DNA of 64,000 nt, from assembly GCF_000183425.1 (NCBI RefSeq), contig NC_014759.1:2139001-2203000 (forward strand). The letters run 5' to 3'. Under the pieces are notes generated by a model. It did not search any database and was not told the origin of the DNA. It was given only the letters and a program-made list of their open reading frames with translations. Within the stretch, counting starts at the first letter, position 1, and each line of letters opens with the position of its first letter. This document shows positions 33,371 through 41,755 of this stretch, one piece after another. Position numbers and translations under genes: made by a program. The DNA is from Marivirga tractuosa DSM 4126. Its GTDB lineage: Bacteria > Bacteroidota > Bacteroidia > Cytophagales > Cyclobacteriaceae.

Positions 33371-33865
33371 CTATTTTTCACCTAGCTCAGCTGTCAAGTC
33401 TTCAATATTTAGCGGGCGCGTATACATCTGGACTTTCCCATCAGCACTTCTTGGCCATTCTTCTTTAGGTCTATCCCAATATAGCTCTACGCCATTTTCA
33501 TCAGGATCATTCAAATATAGAGCTTCGGATACACCATGATCTGCTGCTCCAGTGAATTTATAGTTGGCTTCTCTTAATCGAACGAAGATTTCCGCTAGGG
33601 ATTTTCTGGTGGGGTATACAATAGCCGTATGAAATAATCCTGGGGCGTAATCTGGTGCGGGATCAGCTCCTCTGCTTTGCCAAGTATTTAGGCCGATGTG
33701 ATGATGATAGCCACCAGCTGAAATAAAAGCTGCTTGATCTCCCATTTTTTGAATAATTTCAAAGCCTAACAAGCCATGGTAAAAATCCAAAGCTTTTTCC
33801 AAATCAGAAACTTTTAAATGAACATGACCGATGCGTGTTTGTGCTGGAATTTTATAATTCTCCAT
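33371..33865 (-). CDS. VOC-family (glyoxalase/catechol 2,3-dioxygenase-like) protein
   Basis: This 164-residue protein has vicinal-oxygen-chelate beta-alpha-beta-beta-beta modules. RIGHVHLKVSDLEKALDFYH starts the first module, with a metal-ligand His. GYHHHIGLNTW follows. LFHTAIVYPTRKSLAEIF starts the second module, and DPDENGVELYWDRP carries the last ligand Glu. This resembles single-domain CatE-like dioxygenases. The ATG at 33865 is preferred. A TTG at 33880 overlaps the stop of the upstream nitroreductase gene (TTGA) and is the alternative. Translation is probably coupled to the nitroreductase, and a joint role in detoxifying aromatic or electrophilic compounds is a guess. Confidence 0.85.
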   Translation of the reverse strand: MENYKIPAQTRIGHVHLKVSDLEKALDFYHGLLGFEIIQKMGDQAAFISAGGYHHHIGLNTWQSRGADPAPDYAPGLFHTAIVYPTRKSLAEIFVRLREANYKFTGAADHGVSEALYLNDPDENGVELYWDRPKEEWPRSADGKVQMYTRPLNIEDLTAELGEK

Positions 33866-33876
33866 CTTTTCTATTT

Positions 33877-34485
33877 TCAAAAAGAGCTCTCACTCCATTC
33901 GTTATCAAAAACAATTTCATTAAGGGGTTTTCTTGTGCGCTCTTTAGTTTCTCGGGCTATTAAATCTTCAGGTACATCTTCAATGTCTAACTTATATCCT
34001 ATAGCAATTCCAGAAACCACATCATAATCATCAGGTATATCGAAATCATTTAAAATATTCTCCCTTACAATACCTGCCATTTGATGTACATATAATCCCA
34101 TAGCAGTAGCCTGAGCAGACATATTGCCCACAGCCAAGCCTAAGTCATGCCAGCTGTGCATATTCGGCTTTCCATTTTTATCAAAGGTTTTCTTGGCAAA
34201 GGTGAGCATCAATACAGGAGCATTTTGCGCCCAAGTTTGATTATGGGGATGGATGCCATTCAAGACTTTCTTATAATGATCACCCTGATCTCTAGTAGCC
34301 ACCACAAATCGCCATGGTTGCTCATTAAAACAGGATGCTGCCCACCTTGCTGCTTCAAATAGTTGCTCCAATTGATCTTTAGTGACTTCCTTATCCGAAA
34401 AAGCCACTGGACTTTTCCGCTTTTTGATTAAATCTAATTGAAGTTGCCCTAAATCTTGTGATGTATCTGTAGTTTGATTTTCCAT
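33877..34485 (-). CDS. Nitroreductase-family flavoprotein
   Basis: This 202-residue FMN-dependent NAD(P)H oxidoreductase-fold protein has the usual family blocks. RKSPVAFSDKEVTKDQLEQL opens the domain. FEAARWAASCFNEQPWRFVV is the FMN phosphate-binding helix. WHDLGLAVGNMSAQATAMGL is the dimer and flavin helix, and GIAIGYK closes the core. Such enzymes reduce nitro groups, quinones or enones, and the natural substrate is unknown. It is the first gene of a two-gene operon with the VOC protein. The 227-bp upstream region (34486-34712) holds an inverted repeat belonging to the GxxExxY unit. Confidence 0.9.
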   Translation of the reverse strand: MENQTTDTSQDLGQLQLDLIKKRKSPVAFSDKEVTKDQLEQLFEAARWAASCFNEQPWRFVVATRDQGDHYKKVLNGIHPHNQTWAQNAPVLMLTFAKKTFDKNGKPNMHSWHDLGLAVGNMSAQATAMGLYVHQMAGIVRENILNDFDIPDDYDVVSGIAIGYKLDIEDVPEDLIARETKERTRKPLNEIVFDNEWSESSF

Positions 34486-34558
34486 AATTCTCTTTTTAGA
34501 TCAATACGCAAATTCAAATTACATGTTGCTACATGGGTTTTGGATTTCAATATATAAA

Positions 34559-34612
34559 TTGAACCACAAAAGAAACAAAAGAACACAAAGTAAATTTACC
34601 TCAGGTAAATTT
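34559..34612. repeat. Left inverted repeat plus palindrome of the GxxExxY unit
   Basis: An A-rich repeat (about 34562-34590, core ACCACAAAAGAAA and AAAAGAACACAAA) is followed at once by a 9-bp palindrome, AAATTTACC (34592-34600) with GGTAAATTT (34604-34612) and loop TCA. The reverse complement of the A-rich part recurs at 35189-35218 with 26 of 28 identical bases. Both repeats point inwards to the GxxExxY gene. Confidence 0.75.
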
Positions 34613-34712
34613 TATGATGATTTGTAAATCAATGTCATATATTATACTTTGGTAATTAGTTTATAAGACAAGTTTATTAATTTATAAAGTATTTCAGCCT
34701 AAGTTAAGACCA

Positions 34713-35114
34713 ATGAATACCCGTAAAGCTTTTTTAAAAGAATTAACCTATAAAATTAATGGTGCAGCAATAGAAGTTCATAAAGAATTAGGACCTGGTT
34801 TGTTGGAAAGTGTATATCATCAATGTCTGATCCACGAATTAAAAAATCAAAATATTTATTTTCAAACAGAGAAATTAATTGAAGTAAATTATAAAGGACT
34901 GAATTTAGATACCAATTTAAGATGTGACATCTTAGTTGAAAATTCAATATGTATCGAACTCAAAGCCGTAAAAGAAATGCTGCCGGTTCATGATGCTCAA
35001 ATTTTATCGTATATGAAGCTATTAAAGGTACCAAAAGGTATTTTATATAATTTCAATGTCTACAATCTTTTTAACCAAGGACAAAAAACTTTTGTAAATG
35101 AGTTTTTTATTTAA
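34713..35114 (+). CDS. GxxExxY protein (PD-(D/E)XK nuclease-like)
   Basis: This 133-residue protein has the family motif GPGLLESVY (residues 28-36), which fits GxxExxY. Then comes RCDILVENSICIELKAVKEM, where D and E-x-K fit the PD-(D/E)XK nuclease active site, and HDAQILSYMKLL. GxxExxY proteins are widespread in Bacteroidota and Planctomycetes, often flanked by repeats, and their role is not established. Here the gene is enclosed by inverted repeats with palindromes (34559-34612 and 35168-35222), suggesting that gene and repeats move or are copied as one unit. No transposase is inside. The ATG at 34713 is the only fitting start. Confidence 0.85.
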   Translation: MNTRKAFLKELTYKINGAAIEVHKELGPGLLESVYHQCLIHELKNQNIYFQTEKLIEVNYKGLNLDTNLRCDILVENSICIELKAVKEMLPVHDAQILSYMKLLKVPKGILYNFNVYNLFNQGQKTFVNEFFI

Positions 35115-35167
35115 TTAAGATGATCTATTTAGAGTCATTCAAAGTACAAGAGCAAAACCTCAACTAA

Positions 35168-35222
35168 GAATTGCCAGCGGCAATTCCTCTTTTGTGTTCT
35201 TTTATTTCTTTTGTGGTTAATT
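35168..35222. repeat. Palindrome plus right inverted repeat of the GxxExxY unit
   Basis: An 8-bp palindrome, GAATTGCC (35168-35175) with GGCAATTC (35179-35186), is followed by the T-rich repeat that is the reverse complement of the left repeat. The mirror order (repeat-palindrome-gene-palindrome-repeat) is symmetrical, although the palindromes differ in sequence. Between this and the next gene, 35223-35300 contains another short hairpin, TTTCGGC (35276-35282) with GCCGAAA (35286-35292). Confidence 0.75.
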
Positions 35223-35300
35223 TTATATGGCGGCTCCCGACTTTCAGTGCGGGACAGGTTTTGCGTGAATCACCTTTTCGGCTTTGCCGAAATAATAGCC

Positions 35301-35996
35301 TTAATACTCCATTCCAATATCTTTTTGCGTATCAAAAGACATCAATTCCTTTTCCAAGTCATTCAAAATCTCTCCTGAAGTCACCAATGAATTTTCAAAC
35401 TCATCGGCTTCTTCATCACCAGCAAAGCGAATGCTTACCTCCTGATCAAGCGGTAAAAAAATAGCCTCAAAAACTTCAGATAATTGTAATTTAGTAAGCT
35501 CCAAAATACCGGAATTCAAAGCTGCTTGGGTAATCTTATCTTTTCTTTCCGCTTCTATTTCTTTAATCTCCTTCATGGCGGCTTCCATTCTGTTTTCAAA
35601 GAGTGTGATATCCAAATCCAACACTCTTAAACTTTCAAATTCAGCCTGATCCCATTTGAAATTTGGAACATCCAGTTTCGGATCGGGCAGAAGGATAGTG
35701 ATATTCTGATCATCATCACTACTGACCACCATATCCTTTAAATCTACAAAAGCAGAAATCTCTACTGGAATTTCATAATAAGCAATAATTGGTCGGTTGG
35801 GTTTGTTTCGCCTATGGACAAAATAAACATCATTCAATACCACTTTAGCACCATGGAAATCTTGTTGCAGAATCACCTCTTTAACTTGGGCTTCTTCGAG
35901 GTACTTTCGTGGATGTTGCAGCTCCAGAGTAGCCCAAACTGCCAAAGGTGCTACAATTAAAGTCACAAAAAGAGCGGTTAATAGATAAGGTTTCAT
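35301..35996 (-). CDS. DUF4230-like membrane-anchored protein
   Basis: This 231-residue protein has one N-terminal membrane helix (residues 5-25) and a mainly beta then alpha extracytoplasmic part. The run VEISAFVDLKDMVVSSDDDQ followed by NITILLPDPKLDVPNF resembles the conserved strand pair of DUF4230 proteins. A helical coiled region follows (RMEAAMKEIKEIEAERKDKI). The function of this family is unknown. It is a single gene with a hairpin just after its stop. The domain assignment is tentative. Confidence 0.5.
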   Translation of the reverse strand: MKPYLLTALFVTLIVAPLAVWATLELQHPRKYLEEAQVKEVILQQDFHGAKVVLNDVYFVHRRNKPNRPIIAYYEIPVEISAFVDLKDMVVSSDDDQNITILLPDPKLDVPNFKWDQAEFESLRVLDLDITLFENRMEAAMKEIKEIEAERKDKITQAALNSGILELTKLQLSEVFEAIFLPLDQEVSIRFAGDEEADEFENSLVTSGEILNDLEKELMSFDTQKDIGMEY

Positions 35997-36072
35997 TCGG
36001 TTCTGTTTTGGTGAATACAGAAGTAAATGTAAGGAACGATTTTAATTATTGAAAATAAGCTCATTTAAAACC

Positions 36073-36102
36073 AAAAAACCACCCAGTTTCCCAGGTGGTT
36101 TT
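36073..36102 (-). terminator. Rho-independent terminator of the nrdBA operon
   Basis: The 9-bp stem is AAAACCACC (36075-36083) with GGTGGTTTT (36094-36102) and a 10-nt loop. Read on the minus strand it ends in GGTTTTTTGGTTTT. It lies about 70 bp after the nrdA stop codon. Confidence 0.85.
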
Positions 36103-36139
36103 CGGCTATGAATAAACAATTTGTGTTTATTTTCTTTAG

Positions 36140-36163
36140 TCTAGAATCTTTTATCTAGGTTCT
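36140..36163. repeat. Short dispersed TCTAGA-type intergenic repeat, copy 2
   Basis: Twenty of 24 bases are shared with 1600-1623. The repeat sits between the nrdA stop and the operon terminator. TCTAGA and TATCTAGG are the constant parts. Confidence 0.5.
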
Positions 36164-36173
36164 TAGGTCTCAT

Positions 36174-38654
36174 TTAAGATCCACACATTTCGCAATCATC
36201 AGGATTGTCCAATGAGCAGGCTACTTGTGCTGCTTTTAATGCCGCTAAGTCGTCTTCTGCATTGGCTTGTGGCCCTTGACCTTGTGTTCCAACACTATTT
36301 TGCGGTCTGTTTACCTTGGTGTCCGTACTTTGTGTGATATCCTGAGGCTTTTGCTCCGGCTGTGGCTCGTTCAACTGACTCTTATCAACAGTAAACTGAA
36401 TTGCACTTGTTGCTGCTTTAGAGCGCAAGTAATACATACCTGTTTTCAATCCTTTCTTCCAGGCATAGAAATGCATAGAAGTCATTTTACCGAAATTAGG
36501 GTCTTGCATGAACAAGTTCATACTCTGTGACTGGCAAATGTAAGCACCACGATCTGCCGCCATATCAATAATGGCTTTCTGAGAAATCTCCCAAACCGTT
36601 TTATACAGTTCTTTGATATCCTGTGGAATATCCGCAATATCCTGAACAGAACCATTGGCTGCGATCAGTTTATTTTTCATATTATCATTCCACATGCCTC
36701 TTTCGATCAAGTCTCGCATTAGGTGCTTGTTCACTACCACAAACTCACCTGACAAGGTTCTTCTGGTGTAGATGTTAGAGGTATAAGGTTCAAAACACTC
36801 ATTATTTCCTAAAATTTGAGAAGTAGAAGCCGTTGGCATTGGCGCTACTAATAAAGAGTTACGAACTCCATTTTTCTTCACTTCCTGCTTCAATGTAGTC
36901 CAGTCCCATCTATCAGTTGGCTCTACATTCCACATATCGAATTGGAAAATGCCTTTAGAAACCGGTGAACCTTTATAGGTTTCATAAGGGCCTTCTTTAA
37001 CTGCCAAATCTTTAGAGGCGGTCATAGCTGCAAAGTAGATAGTTTCAAAGATTTCCTTGTTCAATTTTCTTGACTCTTCTGAATCAAATGGATAACGCAA
37101 TAACATAAAGGCATCTGCCAATCCCTGAACACCCAACCCAATTGGTCTGTGTCTCATATTGGAAGTTCTAGCCTCTTCTACTGGGTAATAATTCACATCA
37201 ATCACACGGTTTAAGTTTACTGTAGCCGTATAAGTGATGTCATATAATTTATCGTGATCAAAGAATTTCTGTCCATTTTCATCCTCTTGCACAAACATTG
37301 GCAATGCAATAGAAGCCAAGTTACAAACCGCTACTTCATCCTTAGAAGTATATTCTAAAATCTCAGTACATAAGTTTGAAGACTTGATCGTACCTAAGTT
37401 TTTCTGATTCGACTTTTTGTTGGCCGCATCTTTATACAACATATAAGGAGTACCCGTCTCAATTTGAGATTCCAAAATCTCGAACCAAAGCTCCTGTGCT
37501 TTTACGGTTTTTCTGCCTTTTCCTTCTCGCTCGTATTTTTCATAAAGCTTTTCGAAATCATCACCATAAGCTTCATCCAAGCCTGATGCTTCATTCGGAT
37601 CAAATAAAGTCCATTCAGCATTAGCTTCTACTCTCTTCATGAATAAATCAGACATCCACATAGCATAGAATAAATCACGCGCACGCATTTCTTCTTTTCC
37701 GTGGTTCTTTTTCAAATCCAAGAAATCGAAAATATCAGCATGCCAAGGCTCAAGGTAAATAGCGAAACTACCTTTTCTTTTTCCACCACCTTGATCCACA
37801 TATCTTGCGGTCATGTCAAAGTTTCTCAACATCGGTACAATACCATTGGAAACCCCACCGGTTCCTTTGATGTATGAACCTGTTGCTCTAACATTGTGAA
37901 TGCTTAGTCCGATTCCTCCGGCTGACTGAGAGATTTTAGCCGTTTGTTTTAAGGTATCATAAATTCCATCTATACTGTCTTCTTGAATAGTCAACAAGAA
38001 ACAAGATGACAATTGTGGTTTAGGAGTTCCAGCGTTGAAAAGAGTTGGTGTAGCATGCGTGAACCACTTTTCAGACATCAAATTATAAGTTTTGATCGCT
38101 GACTCTATATCTTCCCCATGGATACCAATCGCCACTCTCATCAACATATGTTGCGGACGCTCAACGATTTTACCATCCACTTTCATTAAATATGAACGCT
38201 CTAAGGTTTTGAAACCGAAGAAATCATAACCAAAATCACGGTCATAGATAATAGCAGAATCTAATTGAGCCGCATGTTTTTTGATGATGCCGTAAGTCTC
38301 TGTAGAAAGCAAAGGTGCATTCTGTCCTGTTTTTGCATCCACATAAGTGTAAAGTCTTTTCATCGTATTGCTGAAAGACTTACTTGTGGTTTTATGCAAA
38401 TTAGAAATGGCAATTCTAGCAGAAAGCTTGGAATAGTCTGGGTGCTTCACCGTCATAGAAGCAGCAGTTTCAGCCGCTAAATTGTCCAATTCCTGAGTAG
38501 TTACGCCATCGTAAATACCATTGATTACTTTTCTCGCCACATCAATTGGCTGAATGTAATTTAGATCCAGGCCGTAGCATAGTTTTTCTATGCGGGCAGT
38601 AATTTTATCGAATTTAACGGTTTCTCTCCTACCGTCTCTTTTTACAACTAACAT
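36174..38654 (-). CDS. nrdA: Class I ribonucleoside-diphosphate reductase, alpha subunit
   Basis: This 826-residue catalytic subunit reduces ribonucleoside diphosphates to deoxy forms. Residues 3-93 are an ATP-cone, the dATP/ATP overall-activity site ([20 protein letters not shown]). The R1 barrel contains [20 protein letters not shown], with one redox-active Cys. The radical-site NxCxE motif is at Asn427-Cys429-Glu431 (NLCTEI), and [10 protein letters not shown] follows. A proline/glutamine-rich linker of about 60 residues leads to the C-terminal Cys pair CEMCGS, which relays electrons from thioredoxin. It lies 88 bp downstream of nrdB on the same strand. The order nrdB-nrdA is the reverse of E. 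coli. Confidence 0.97.
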   Translation of the reverse strand: MLVVKRDGRRETVKFDKITARIEKLCYGLDLNYIQPIDVARKVINGIYDGVTTQELDNLAAETAASMTVKHPDYSKLSARIAISNLHKTTSKSFSNTMKRLYTYVDAKTGQNAPLLSTETYGIIKKHAAQLDSAIIYDRDFGYDFFGFKTLERSYLMKVDGKIVERPQHMLMRVAIGIHGEDIESAIKTYNLMSEKWFTHATPTLFNAGTPKPQLSSCFLLTIQEDSIDGIYDTLKQTAKISQSAGGIGLSIHNVRATGSYIKGTGGVSNGIVPMLRNFDMTARYVDQGGGKRKGSFAIYLEPWHADIFDFLDLKKNHGKEEMRARDLFYAMWMSDLFMKRVEANAEWTLFDPNEASGLDEAYGDDFEKLYEKYEREGKGRKTVKAQELWFEILESQIETGTPYMLYKDAANKKSNQKNLGTIKSSNLCTEILEYTSKDEVAVCNLASIALPMFVQEDENGQKFFDHDKLYDITYTATVNLNRVIDVNYYPVEEARTSNMRHRPIGLGVQGLADAFMLLRYPFDSEESRKLNKEIFETIYFAAMTASKDLAVKEGPYETYKGSPVSKGIFQFDMWNVEPTDRWDWTTLKQEVKKNGVRNSLLVAPMPTASTSQILGNNECFEPYTSNIYTRRTLSGEFVVVNKHLMRDLIERGMWNDNMKNKLIAANGSVQDIADIPQDIKELYKTVWEISQKAIIDMAADRGAYICQSQSMNLFMQDPNFGKMTSMHFYAWKKGLKTGMYYLRSKAATSAIQFTVDKSQLNEPQPEQKPQDITQSTDTKVNRPQNSVGTQGQGPQANAEDDLAALKAAQVACSLDNPDDCEMCGS

Positions 38655-38706
38655 GCTATTATTTTTATTTTATGGGGTTATAGTTATAGGTATTTATTTT
38701 AATGAG

Positions 38707-38726
38707 ATTCCCGCCTCTGCGGGGAT
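38707..38726. repeat. Short GC-rich palindrome between nrdB and nrdA
   Basis: ATTCCCGC (38707-38714) pairs with GCGGGGAT (38719-38726) around a CTCT loop, with one T-G pair. Its GC content is far above the local average. It resembles the small repeated CCCGC..GCGGG elements scattered in many genomes. On the nrd transcript it would form a stable intercistronic stem that might adjust the nrdB to nrdA ratio. Confidence 0.5.
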
Positions 38727-38742
38727 GACGCCTAGAAAAATC

Positions 38743-39738
38743 TTAGAAGTCTTCGTCCAATGAGAATTTAGCTTTATCGCTATCTTCCTCTTTTTTCATT
38801 ACACCAGCTTTTTGGTAATCCCCAACTCTTTTCTCGAAGAAGTTAGTTTTACCTTGTAATGAAATCATTTCCATAAAGTCGAATGGATTGCTTGATCCAT
38901 ATACTTTATCACATCTTAACTCTTGTAATAATCTATCTGCTACAAACTCGATATACTGACACATCAAATCTGCATTCATTCCAATCAATTTCACTGGTAA
39001 AGAATCGGTCACAAATTCTTTTTCAATTTCAACAGCATCTGTAATAATAGCTGTCACTTTTTCTTTCGATAATTTATTTACTAAATGATCATTGTAAAGC
39101 AAGCAAGCAAAATCACAATGCAATCCTTCGTCTCTTGAAATTAATTCATTGGAGAAAGTCAATCCTGGCATTAACCCTCTTTTCTTTAACCAGAAAATAG
39201 AACAGAAACTACCAGAGAAGAAAATACCTTCCACAGCAGCGAAGGCAATCAATCTTTCCGCATAATTTCCTTCATCAATCCAACGCAAAGCCCAGTCTGC
39301 CTTTTTCTTTACACAGTCCATCGTATCGATCGCATTGAAAAGCTTATCCTTTTCTTTATTGTCTTTAACGTAAGTGTCTATCAATAAAGAATAGGTCTCG
39401 GAGTGTACGTTTTCCATTGCAATTTGAAAGCCGTAGAAAAACTTGGCTTCGGTATATTGAACTTCAGCCACAAAATTTTCGGCTAGGTTTTCGTTTACGA
39501 TTCCGTCACTTGCTGCAAAGAAAGCAAGCACGTGTTTAATAAAGTGTGTTTCGCCTTCCGTCAGATTTTCCCAGTCTTTTTGATCCTGGCTTAAATCGAT
39601 TTCTTCAGCAGTCCAAAAACTAGCTTCTGCCATCTTATAGAATTCCCATATATCTTTATGTTGTATTGGGAATAAAACAAAGCGGTCTTTGTTCTCTTTC
39701 AAAATCGGTTCGTCTTGGAATGTGGTTACTTCACTCAT
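38743..39738 (-). CDS. nrdB: Class I ribonucleoside-diphosphate reductase, beta subunit
   Basis: This 331-residue diiron-tyrosyl radical subunit contains the block [20 protein letters not shown], which closely follows eukaryotic R2. The radical Tyr is expected at residue 102 (FFYGF). Diiron ligands are in the [18 protein letters not shown] and [12 protein letters not shown] segments. The C-terminal tail (KFSLDEDF) is the acidic peptide that docks on NrdA. The eukaryote-like subtype is normal for Bacteroidota. It is the first gene of the operon, and the upstream region contains DnaA-box-like sites. Confidence 0.97.
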   Translation of the reverse strand: MSEVTTFQDEPILKENKDRFVLFPIQHKDIWEFYKMAEASFWTAEEIDLSQDQKDWENLTEGETHFIKHVLAFFAASDGIVNENLAENFVAEVQYTEAKFFYGFQIAMENVHSETYSLLIDTYVKDNKEKDKLFNAIDTMDCVKKKADWALRWIDEGNYAERLIAFAAVEGIFFSGSFCSIFWLKKRGLMPGLTFSNELISRDEGLHCDFACLLYNDHLVNKLSKEKVTAIITDAVEIEKEFVTDSLPVKLIGMNADLMCQYIEFVADRLLQELRCDKVYGSSNPFDFMEMISLQGKTNFFEKRVGDYQKAGVMKKEEDSDKAKFSLDEDF

Positions 39739-39938
39739 CTTTGAAATATTTTTTTTTTGTTTCTTAATAAATTCTCAAAGAAAACAGGGTGGCAAAGGCT
39801 AATGAATTCTTACTAAAGCAGATAGAAAAAATTACGCAGTCAAAAATCTTTTTTCTCTTCCCTATTTTCTTGGCTGTGTTTACAAATATTAGCAACTCAA
39901 CTGAAAAATCAAAGGGAGAAAAGTTACTGACAGAGAGC

Positions 39939-39947
39939 TGTGGATAA
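39939..39947 (-). promoter_or_regulatory. DnaA box (exact) upstream of nrdB
   Basis: TGTGGATAA is the reverse complement of the consensus DnaA box TTATCCACA. It is followed by an AT-rich TATATATA segment. DnaA binding regulates nrdAB in E. coli. Whether it does so here is inferred from position. Confidence 0.5.
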
Positions 39948-40046
39948 GTATATATATAACTTATTTTCAATTACTTACACGCTTTTATCTCAGCTTCACT
40001 TAGGGGTATTTCGAGCGTATTCAAACATTAAAAAAAGTTGCGAAAG

Positions 40047-40055
40047 TTTTCCACA
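40047..40055 (+). promoter_or_regulatory. DnaA-box-like site (one mismatch)
   Basis: TTTTCCACA differs from the consensus TTATCCACA at one position. It lies 100 bp from the exact box, in the gap between nrdB and the gene at 40111-40617. Confidence 0.35.
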
Positions 40056-40110
40056 AGCACAAGCAAATGAGCACTGAAAAAATTGGCCGTAAAGGCACTA
40101 TATTACATCG

Positions 40111-40617
40111 CTAGTTATTATACAAAAGCCTCTCTTTCAGGTCCTCCGGCATAAATTCAATCTGCGGTTCATGCTGATTTAAGAAAAATGTTATTGGGCC
40201 GTAGTATGTATTGCTTGTTACGGGATCTTCGAATTTGCGGTACACTCCTTTCTTCATTTTATTGGATAAGGCTGCTGAAACAGAGCTCCTTACTTTTGAT
40301 TTATTCAGGTCTGGCTCCTTTTCCATGATAAAATCTACCACTTCATTAGTTTTGACCAATTTCCGCTTAAAATCAATAAAATAGGCTATTTTCTTTGTCC
40401 AAGCCCATTGGTCATGATATGCATTAGTTTTCTGATGCAATAAATTTTGCGCTTCATTTTCCTGAAAAAGAGGCAAGTTTACCAAGTTAGAGAGGTGGCT
40501 ATCGATCTCTTCAATCTCCGCCTTGAATTGATTGATTTTCATTTGCAAAGCTTTCTTTTTATCTCCTAAAGCTTTTATATATAGGTCAGTATATTTCTCA
40601 GGAATGTTTACCTTCAT
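40111..40617 (-). CDS. Conserved hypothetical protein, coiled coil plus winged-helix-like C-terminus
   Basis: This 168-residue cytoplasmic protein is not a family I can name. Residues about 12-45 are a charged coiled coil (KKKALQMKINQFKAEIEEID). Residues about 75-145 resemble a winged helix: KLVKTNEVVDFIMEKEPDLN, SKVRSSVSAALSNKMKKGVY, then the hairpin RKFEDPVTSNTYYGP. This layout resembles HARE-HTH/HB1-type DNA-binding domains. It may be a DNA-associated regulator, but this is tentative. It is a single gene between the nrd upstream region and the rplU promoter. Confidence 0.5.
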   Translation of the reverse strand: MKVNIPEKYTDLYIKALGDKKKALQMKINQFKAEIEEIDSHLSNLVNLPLFQENEAQNLLHQKTNAYHDQWAWTKKIAYFIDFKRKLVKTNEVVDFIMEKEPDLNKSKVRSSVSAALSNKMKKGVYRKFEDPVTSNTYYGPITFFLNQHEPQIEFMPEDLKERLLYNN

Positions 40618-40832
40618 CTTTTAGAATATTTAGAGTGCTTAATAGTTTCAAAATAAAGCAATACAAGCGCACAAAGCAAGCGCTTCAAGCAATATATACA
40701 GCTTGAAAAAACTCCAGAGGCATTATGTTGCTGTTATCGCTCGCATTTGAAGGTATTTAAAGCAATATTACAATCGCTTATCAAATGTGCAGAACAGAAA
40801 TTCATTAGATTTAGATGAGTAATACAATAGCT

Positions 40833-40863
40833 TTTGTAACTATAAATAAAATCACTATATTTG
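40833..40863 (+). promoter_or_regulatory. Bacteroidota-type promoter of rplU-rpmA
   Basis: A -33 element TTTG (40833-40836), a 19-bp spacer and a -7 element TATATTTG (40856-40863) fit the Bacteroidota sigma-ABfr consensus TTTG-N19-21-TAnnTTTG. Transcription would start near 40870, about 37 bases before the rplU ATG. The rest of 40618-40832 shows only a short hairpin (40684-40707) and no gene. Confidence 0.7.
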
Positions 40864-40906
40864 CATTCCTTTTGGGAAATAGTATACTTAATAAACAATT
40901 ATTTCA

Positions 40907-41218
40907 ATGTACGCAATTGTAAACATAGCCGGAAAGCAGTTCAAAGTAACGCAAGACCAGTTCGTATACGCTCCAAAGATGGAGGGTGAGGATGGCGCTT
41001 CCGTAGAGTTCGACAAAGTATTGTTAGTAGACAATGATGGAAAAGTCGAAGTTGGTGCACCTTTAGTAAAGGGCGCTAAGGTATCAGGGAAAATCCTTGG
41101 TCATGTAAAAGGCGATAAAGTAGTCGTTTTCAAAAAGAAAAGAAGAAAAGGCTACAAGAAAAGAAATGGACATCGTCAAGATTTCACAAAAGTTTTAATC
41201 GAAAAAATTACAAAATAA
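40907..41218 (+). CDS. rplU: 50S ribosomal protein L21
   Basis: This 103-residue L21 protein is of full family length. MYAIVNIAGKQFKVTQDQFV at the N-terminus and the basic C-terminal block KKRRKGYKKRNGHRQDFTKV are the family signature, which binds domain I of 23S rRNA. It is followed 8 bp later by rpmA, the universal rplU-rpmA pair. Confidence 0.98.
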   Translation: MYAIVNIAGKQFKVTQDQFVYAPKMEGEDGASVEFDKVLLVDNDGKVEVGAPLVKGAKVSGKILGHVKGDKVVVFKKKRRKGYKKRNGHRQDFTKVLIEKITK

Positions 41219-41226
41219 TATAAACC

Positions 41227-41484
41227 ATGGCACACAAAAAAGGAGTCGGTAGTTCCAAAAACGGTAGAGAATCGGAAAGTAAACGATTGGGTGTGAAAAT
41301 ATATGGTGGCCAAGCTGCAATTGCAGGAAACATATTGGTTCGTCAGCGTGGTACTGCTCATCACCCCGGAAATAATGTGGGTATGGGAAAAGATCACACA
41401 TTATTTGCACTTACTGATGGAGTGGTTCAATTTAAAAGAGGCAAAAAAGATAGATCTTACGTTTCTGTTGAGCCTGTAAATTAA
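41227..41484 (+). CDS. rpmA: 50S ribosomal protein L27
   Basis: This 85-residue L27 protein begins [20 protein letters not shown], the standard N-terminal arm that reaches towards the peptidyl-transferase centre. It lacks the cleavable extension seen in Firmicutes. The core [20 protein letters not shown] and [15 protein letters not shown] are intact. It is the second gene of the operon and is followed by a strong terminator. Confidence 0.98.
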   Translation: MAHKKGVGSSKNGRESESKRLGVKIYGGQAAIAGNILVRQRGTAHHPGNNVGMGKDHTLFALTDGVVQFKRGKKDRSYVSVEPVN

Positions 41485-41507
41485 GAAACAACATTTAAAA
41501 TATTTTT

Positions 41508-41541
41508 AAACCCATTGACTTTCTAGTTAATGGGTTTTTTT
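41508..41541 (+). terminator. Rho-independent terminator after rpmA
   Basis: The stem is AAACCCATTGACT (41508-41520) with AGTTAATGGGTTT (41525-41537), a TTCT loop, one G-T pair and a run of seven T (41535-41541). The rest of the intergenic sequence to 41755 is AT-rich with nothing else seen. Confidence 0.9.
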
Positions 41542-41755
41542 ATTTATACTCCCACACAAAACCAAAATTGGCTCGCTTGCGTTTTTTAAAGATGCAAACT
41601 TACAGTTAAAGACTCTTTAATAAATCAAAGAGTCAGCAACAATATTACATACTAAAACCACAAGTCTCCCTACAGCTGTATTTATTTGCTTCCAAGTCTT
41701 CAAATAATTACTTATATTATAAAATAATACAATTGAGTAAAGTTTAATTCTACTG

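Larger units (their letters stand above)
39739..40110. other. Intergenic region upstream of nrdB (372 bp)
   Basis: No gene is supported here. A 68-codon open stretch on the minus strand has no family resemblance. The region is AT-rich with an A/T tract close to nrdB, and carries one exact and one near DnaA box. It must contain the nrdB promoter, but I could not find an exact TAnnTTTG box. Confidence 0.7.

Noticed and set aside
35171..35464. 97-codon open stretch on the plus strand
   Set aside because: It overlaps the right inverted repeat of the GxxExxY unit and runs antisense to the DUF4230-like gene, with no family resemblance.
39764..39970. 68-codon open stretch on the minus strand
   Set aside because: It has no recognisable family, lies in the promoter region of nrdB, and resembles the many chance frames in AT-rich sequence.
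39939..40055. Chromosomal origin of replication
   Set aside because: Only one exact and one near DnaA box are present, with no typical origin gene set beside them. They are more likely to regulate nrdB.
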